Source: Draconibacterium orientale (lineage in GTDB: Bacteria > Bacteroidota > Bacteroidia > Bacteroidales > Prolixibacteraceae). Taken from it: 64,000 nucleotides of DNA. Below are positions 61,341 to 64,000 of this stretch, piece by piece (position 1 is the stretch's first letter; the number at the start of each line of letters is the position of its first letter). The stretch spans positions 2,232,001-2,296,000 of the forward strand of contig NZ_CP007451.1 in the NCBI RefSeq assembly GCF_000626635.1. Direction: 5' to 3'. Made by a program: the position numbers and the translations under genes. The notes under the pieces were generated by a model. That model had not been told where the DNA came from. It did not search any database and worked only from the letters and a program-made list of their open reading frames with translations.

Positions 61341-62334
61341 TTGAATATCCGTAAATACTCATAATTTGATTTATTTCATTATCTTTAAGGTAGTTAAAAC
61401 GATATAGATGAACCTATTTACTTTCACAGCACATTTTGATAGCGAGGAAGCTTGCCGAAACCATTTTAAAGAGGAAAGGGACAAGGTAGGTGTAGTCTGC
61501 AAGGAATGTGGACATACAGAGCATTACTGGATAAAAAGTCGCTGGAGTTACGAGTGCAAAAAGTGTAGACACCGTACTTCATTGCGTAGTGGCACTATAA
61601 TGCAGGGATCAAACCTATCGTTCATGATCTGGTACAAAACCATGTTCTTAATGACTGCCACCAAAAAAGGTTTTTCCAGCAAGGAAATCCAAAAGCAACT
61701 TGGAATGAAACGCTATGAGCCTGTTTGGGCAATGGTACACAAACTTCGTAAAGCCATGGGTAACCGCGATGCGCGTTATACCTTGGAGGGGATGATTGAA
61801 ATGGACGAGGGATATTTTACAGTAGAATCTTCTGAAGTGGAAAAGTCGAGAGGGAAAAGAGGACGTGGTGCTGCAGGCAAGTCGCCGGTATCAGTAATGG
61901 CAGAGTCGGCTCAGCTTGAAGATGTAGAGACCGGGGAAAAAACAAGTCAATGCCGTTACTTCAAAGCCAGGGTTCTTGAGAGTCACCATGCAGATGAAAT
62001 TAATGATACGGTCAGGGAATCTTTTGATGAAAAAAGTATTGTATTTACCGACGACAGTACGTCTTATGTTGATATTTCGGATTATGTGGAACTTCATTTT
62101 TCTGAAAAGTCAAGCGAAAAGCTCACCAAAGAAACATTGCGTTGGGTTCATATTACAATAAGCAATGCTAAACGAAACTTCCTTGGTAATTACCACAAGA
62201 TTAAGGGGAAATACCTTCAAATGTATTTGAATGAGTTCGTCTACAAGCTAAACCGGAGGTATTTTGGAGAAAAACTCTTTGACAGGCTGGTTATTGCTGG
62301 AATTACTGGACTATGACTAAATACGGATATTCAA
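61341..62334 (+). mobile_element. IS1595-family insertion sequence, about 994 bp
   Basis: The ends carry inverted repeats: TTGAATATCCGTA at 61341-61353 matches the complement of TACGGATATTCAA at 62322-62334. The 10-base ACTTACAATA stands on both sides (61331-61340 and 62335-62344) as a target duplication; IS1595 elements usually make 8 bp, so some bases may belong to the element. The element carries one transposase gene and interrupts the fasciclin gene. Confidence 0.9.
61408..62316 (+). CDS. IS1595-family transposase (ISXO2-like)
   Basis: A 302-residue transposase. An N-terminal zinc ribbon has VVCKECGH and YECKKCRHRTSLRSG. The ISXO2-like DDE region carries MIEMDEGYF, IVFTDDSTSY and HITISNAKRNF with KLNRRYF near the end. 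All acidic positions are present and the frame is unbroken, so the element is probably still active. Confidence 0.92.
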   Translation: MNLFTFTAHFDSEEACRNHFKEERDKVGVVCKECGHTEHYWIKSRWSYECKKCRHRTSLRSGTIMQGSNLSFMIWYKTMFLMTATKKGFSSKEIQKQLGMKRYEPVWAMVHKLRKAMGNRDARYTLEGMIEMDEGYFTVESSEVEKSRGKRGRGAAGKSPVSVMAESAQLEDVETGEKTSQCRYFKARVLESHHADEINDTVRESFDEKSIVFTDDSTSYVDISDYVELHFSEKSSEKLTKETLRWVHITISNAKRNFLGNYHKIKGKYLQMYLNEFVYKLNRRYFGEKLFDRLVIAGITGL

Positions 62335-62406
62335 ACTTACAATAATCGCCGCTGCGATAGCCAAACTTCTCAAGTTCAACATGCTTTTCAAATTTTTTGT
62401 TTTCAT

Positions 62407-63190
62407 TGTTATAGATTCTAATGAGTATAAAAAAGTATCTACCTGGGAAACAGCAATTACTTAAATAATGTTTAAAGAAGGGGTAAAAAAAATAGACAAA
62501 AAATTTATAATGCTATCTAAGGTGTCGAATAGTCCGTAAAATAAGGTGAATTGACAAAACGTTAAAAGGGGTTAAAAAATAATGTTGACACAAATAATTC
62601 TTGCTACGCGATTTTGTAAATCGTTCCTCAGCCTAAACGGCTGAAAAAAAATTAGCAGTAATGTTACAAGACCTTCAAGGTTTCAGAAACCTTGAAGGTC
62701 TGATAAAGGAATAAACCTCAGTGATAGCCTCACCTGGAGTGAGACCATCACCAAAGAGCGGTTATAAACCGCTGAACCCGGAAATCATTCTGTGCAAATC
62801 AGCGTAATCTGCTAGCCATTTCTTTTCAGCGTAAATCAGTAGAATCGGTGTTATCCGCGTTTCGATCAACTTTGCCAGTGATAGCCTCACTTAGCGTGAG
62901 ACCATCTGATTATAAATCGGAATCAGCGGAGTTTTTTAGACCTTCAAGGTTTTCCAAAACCTTGAAGGTCTGATAAAGGAATAAACCTCAGTGATTGCCT
63001 CACCTGGAGTGAGACCATCACCAAAGAGCGGTTATAAACCGCTGAACCCGGAAATCATTCTGTGCAAATCAGCGTAATCTGCTAGCCATCTCTTTTCTGC
63101 GAAAATCAAAAAAAATCAGTGTTGTCAGCGTTCTACCCAGTTTTGACAATTGATAGCCTCACTCTAAGTGAGGCTATCAATTGGGGTGAA
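62407..63190. repeat. Palindromic repeat mosaic with a 269-bp period
   Basis: No gene is supported. The unit from AGACCTTCAAGGTTTC at 62669 recurs at 62938, a period of 269 bases, with about 150 bases nearly identical. Each unit joins palindromes: AGACCTTCAAGG...CCTTGAAGGTCT, AGCGGTTATAAACCGCT and GCCTCAC...GTGAG units. At 63148-63182 the last one becomes perfect: AATTGATAGCCTCACT, CTA, and its complement. The first 260 bases hold the fasciclin promoter and the small palindromes CGATTT-TGT-AAATCG and CAGCC-TAAAC-GGCTG. AAATCAGCGTAATCTGC also occurs near 51940. Confidence 0.75.
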
Positions 63191-63196
63191 GGCACA

Positions 63197-63228
63197 AAAA
63201 AAACCGAACTGAAAAGTCCGGTTTTTTA
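63197..63228 (-). terminator. Terminator of clpX
   Basis: AAAACCG / CGGTTTT stem with an A run on the left (a T run for clpX), about 20 bases past the clpX stop. Confidence 0.8.
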
Positions 63229-63248
63229 ATGCTATATTTTATAAGCTA

Positions 63249-64000
63249 TTAGCTTGCTTTTAATCGTCGGATACCCGATTTGTCGATCTGGCTTTCGGCG
63301 TATTCTTTGGTGATGTGCAGTTCTGAAATTTCTTCCGATGGCGCATCAAACATGGCGTCGTTCATAATGTTTTCACAAATCGAACGCAAACCACGCGCTC
63401 CGAGTTTAAACTCAATGGCTTTGTCGACGATGTATTCCAGTGCCTCTTCGTCGAATTTCAGTTCAATATCATCAAGCTTAAAAAGTTTTGTGTATTGTTT
63501 GATCACCGAATTTTTTGGCTCGGTTAAAATGTTGCGCAGTGTTTCTTTGTCCAATGGATTTAGGTAAGTAAGCACCGGCAAACGACCGATAATCTCGGGG
63601 ATCAGCCCAAATGATTTTAAATCCTGTGGCGAAACATACTGAAGCAGGTTTTCGCGCTCGATGCGGTCGGCATCTTTGGCAGCGCTGTAACCAATTACTT
63701 TTGTATTTAGTCGGTTGGCAATTTTGCGCTCGATACCATCAAACGCACCACCACATACAAACAATATATTTTTTGTATCAACAGGAATCAGCTTTTGTTC
63801 CGGGTGTTTACGTCCTCCTTGCGGTGGAACGTTTACGATGGAACCTTCGAGCAGTTTTAACAAACCTTGCTGAACGCCTTCGCCTGAAACATCGCGTGTA
63901 ATCGATGGATTATCACTTTTACGTGCGATCTTATCAATTTCGTCAACAAAAACAATTCCGCGTTCGGCAGCTTCCACATTGTAGTCGGCAGCCTGAAGCA
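63249..64000 (-). CDS. clpX: ClpX, ATP-binding subunit of the Clp protease (3' part)
   Basis: The last about 250 codons of clpX; the gene runs off the window end, so the zinc-binding domain and Walker A are not seen. [15 protein letters not shown] is the Walker B block, [15 protein letters not shown] and [17 protein letters not shown] are the pore and sensor regions, and [13 protein letters not shown] is the sensor-2 Arg region. ClpX unfolds tagged proteins and feeds ClpP. The first residue seen continues upstream ([15 protein letters not shown]). Confidence 0.95.
   Translation of the reverse strand, partial: LQAADYNVEAAERGIVFVDEIDKIARKSDNPSITRDVSGEGVQQGLLKLLEGSIVNVPPQGGRKHPEQKLIPVDTKNILFVCGGAFDGIERKIANRLNTKVIGYSAAKDADRIERENLLQYVSPQDLKSFGLIPEIIGRLPVLTYLNPLDKETLRNILTEPKNSVIKQYTKLFKLDDIELKFDEEALEYIVDKAIEFKLGARGLRSICENIMNDAMFDAPSEEISELHITKEYAESQIDKSGIRRLKAS

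Larger units (their letters stand above)
60776..62406 (-). pseudogene. Fasciclin-domain lipoprotein gene split by an IS element
   Basis: The body (60776-61330, 184 codons) holds a fasciclin domain: AIAIDAGFSELVGALFYV, TVFAPTNDAFMALYDALG and the C-terminal NGIIHVIDAVILPIE. The missing start is at 62335-62406, which reads MKTKNLKSMLNLRSLAIAAA then IIVS. Joined, the two give IIVSMAFVSC, a perfect lipobox, 208 residues in all. The IS between them inserted in the signal peptide after residue 24 and a TAG follows soon inside it, so no lipoprotein can be made. Domain and terminator remain intact, which suggests a recent hit. Confidence 0.9.

Overview
The window looks like chromosomal DNA of a free-living member of the Bacteroidota, most likely a Marinilabiliales/Prolixibacteraceae-type marine or sediment bacterium. 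The supporting signs are -7 promoter elements of the TAnnTTTG type, AT-rich leaders with few Shine-Dalgarno sequences, a TonB receptor with a CarboxypepD-like N-terminal domain, many lipoproteins and Bacteroidota-specific families (GH97, DUF4382, fasciclin, PorT-like barrels), and a purM-prfA-pyrF gene order that I recall from Bacteroides. The assignment below phylum level is inference.

Layout. 1-8.3 kb: GH97 glycosidase, exported MBL hydrolase, rhodanese, Crp/Fnr regulator, collagen-like lipoprotein, and an operon of a tetraheme cytochrome/FGE-like fusion with a Tat-exported oxidoreductase. 8.7-14.5 kb: ComF, two lipoproteins, then a sulfur module (two half-size YeeE/YedE permeases plus two rhodanese-fold proteins lacking the catalytic cysteine) divergent from a group II truncated globin. 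14.5-15.3 kb: repeat island. 15.3-29.9 kb: barrel protein, sirtuin, dnaG, PNPOx, SDR, SRAP, GH10-like hydrolase, TetR, rnr, Ig-like lipoprotein. 29.9-32.8 kb: His-rich exported peptide and TonB receptor behind a promoter overlapped by a Fur-like inverted repeat. 33-42.3 kb: coiled-coil protein, radical SAM, DUF4382 lipoprotein, a second coiled-coil protein, then a two-component set (sigma54-type response regulator, MFS carrier, hybrid kinase). 42.5-44.7 kb: gpmI and DUF3109.

45.0-51.9 kb is the most unusual region. Three paralogous small secreted proteins and a fourth related-looking one surround a periplasmic two-Ig-domain chaperone-like protein and a 991-residue outer-membrane protein (NEW3-like Ig domains, large barrel, two CnaB-like domains, SPOR). 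The layout resembles a chaperone-usher or WxL-type surface-assembly locus, but I recognise none of these proteins as a described pilus system. The first subunit gene has its own sigma54-like promoter, three upstream TGTCCC repeats, a hairpin at the predicted 5' end and a strong terminator, which suggests an abundantly made major subunit.

52-64 kb: VOC protein, HD phosphohydrolase, acyl-CoA ligase, purM-prfA-pyrF, a repeat island, a Tat-exported Gfo/Idh/MocA oxidoreductase, a fasciclin lipoprotein gene split in its signal peptide by an IS1595-family element with a visible 10-bp target duplication, a palindromic repeat mosaic, and the 3' part of clpX running off the window end. I saw no tRNA, rRNA or CRISPR array.
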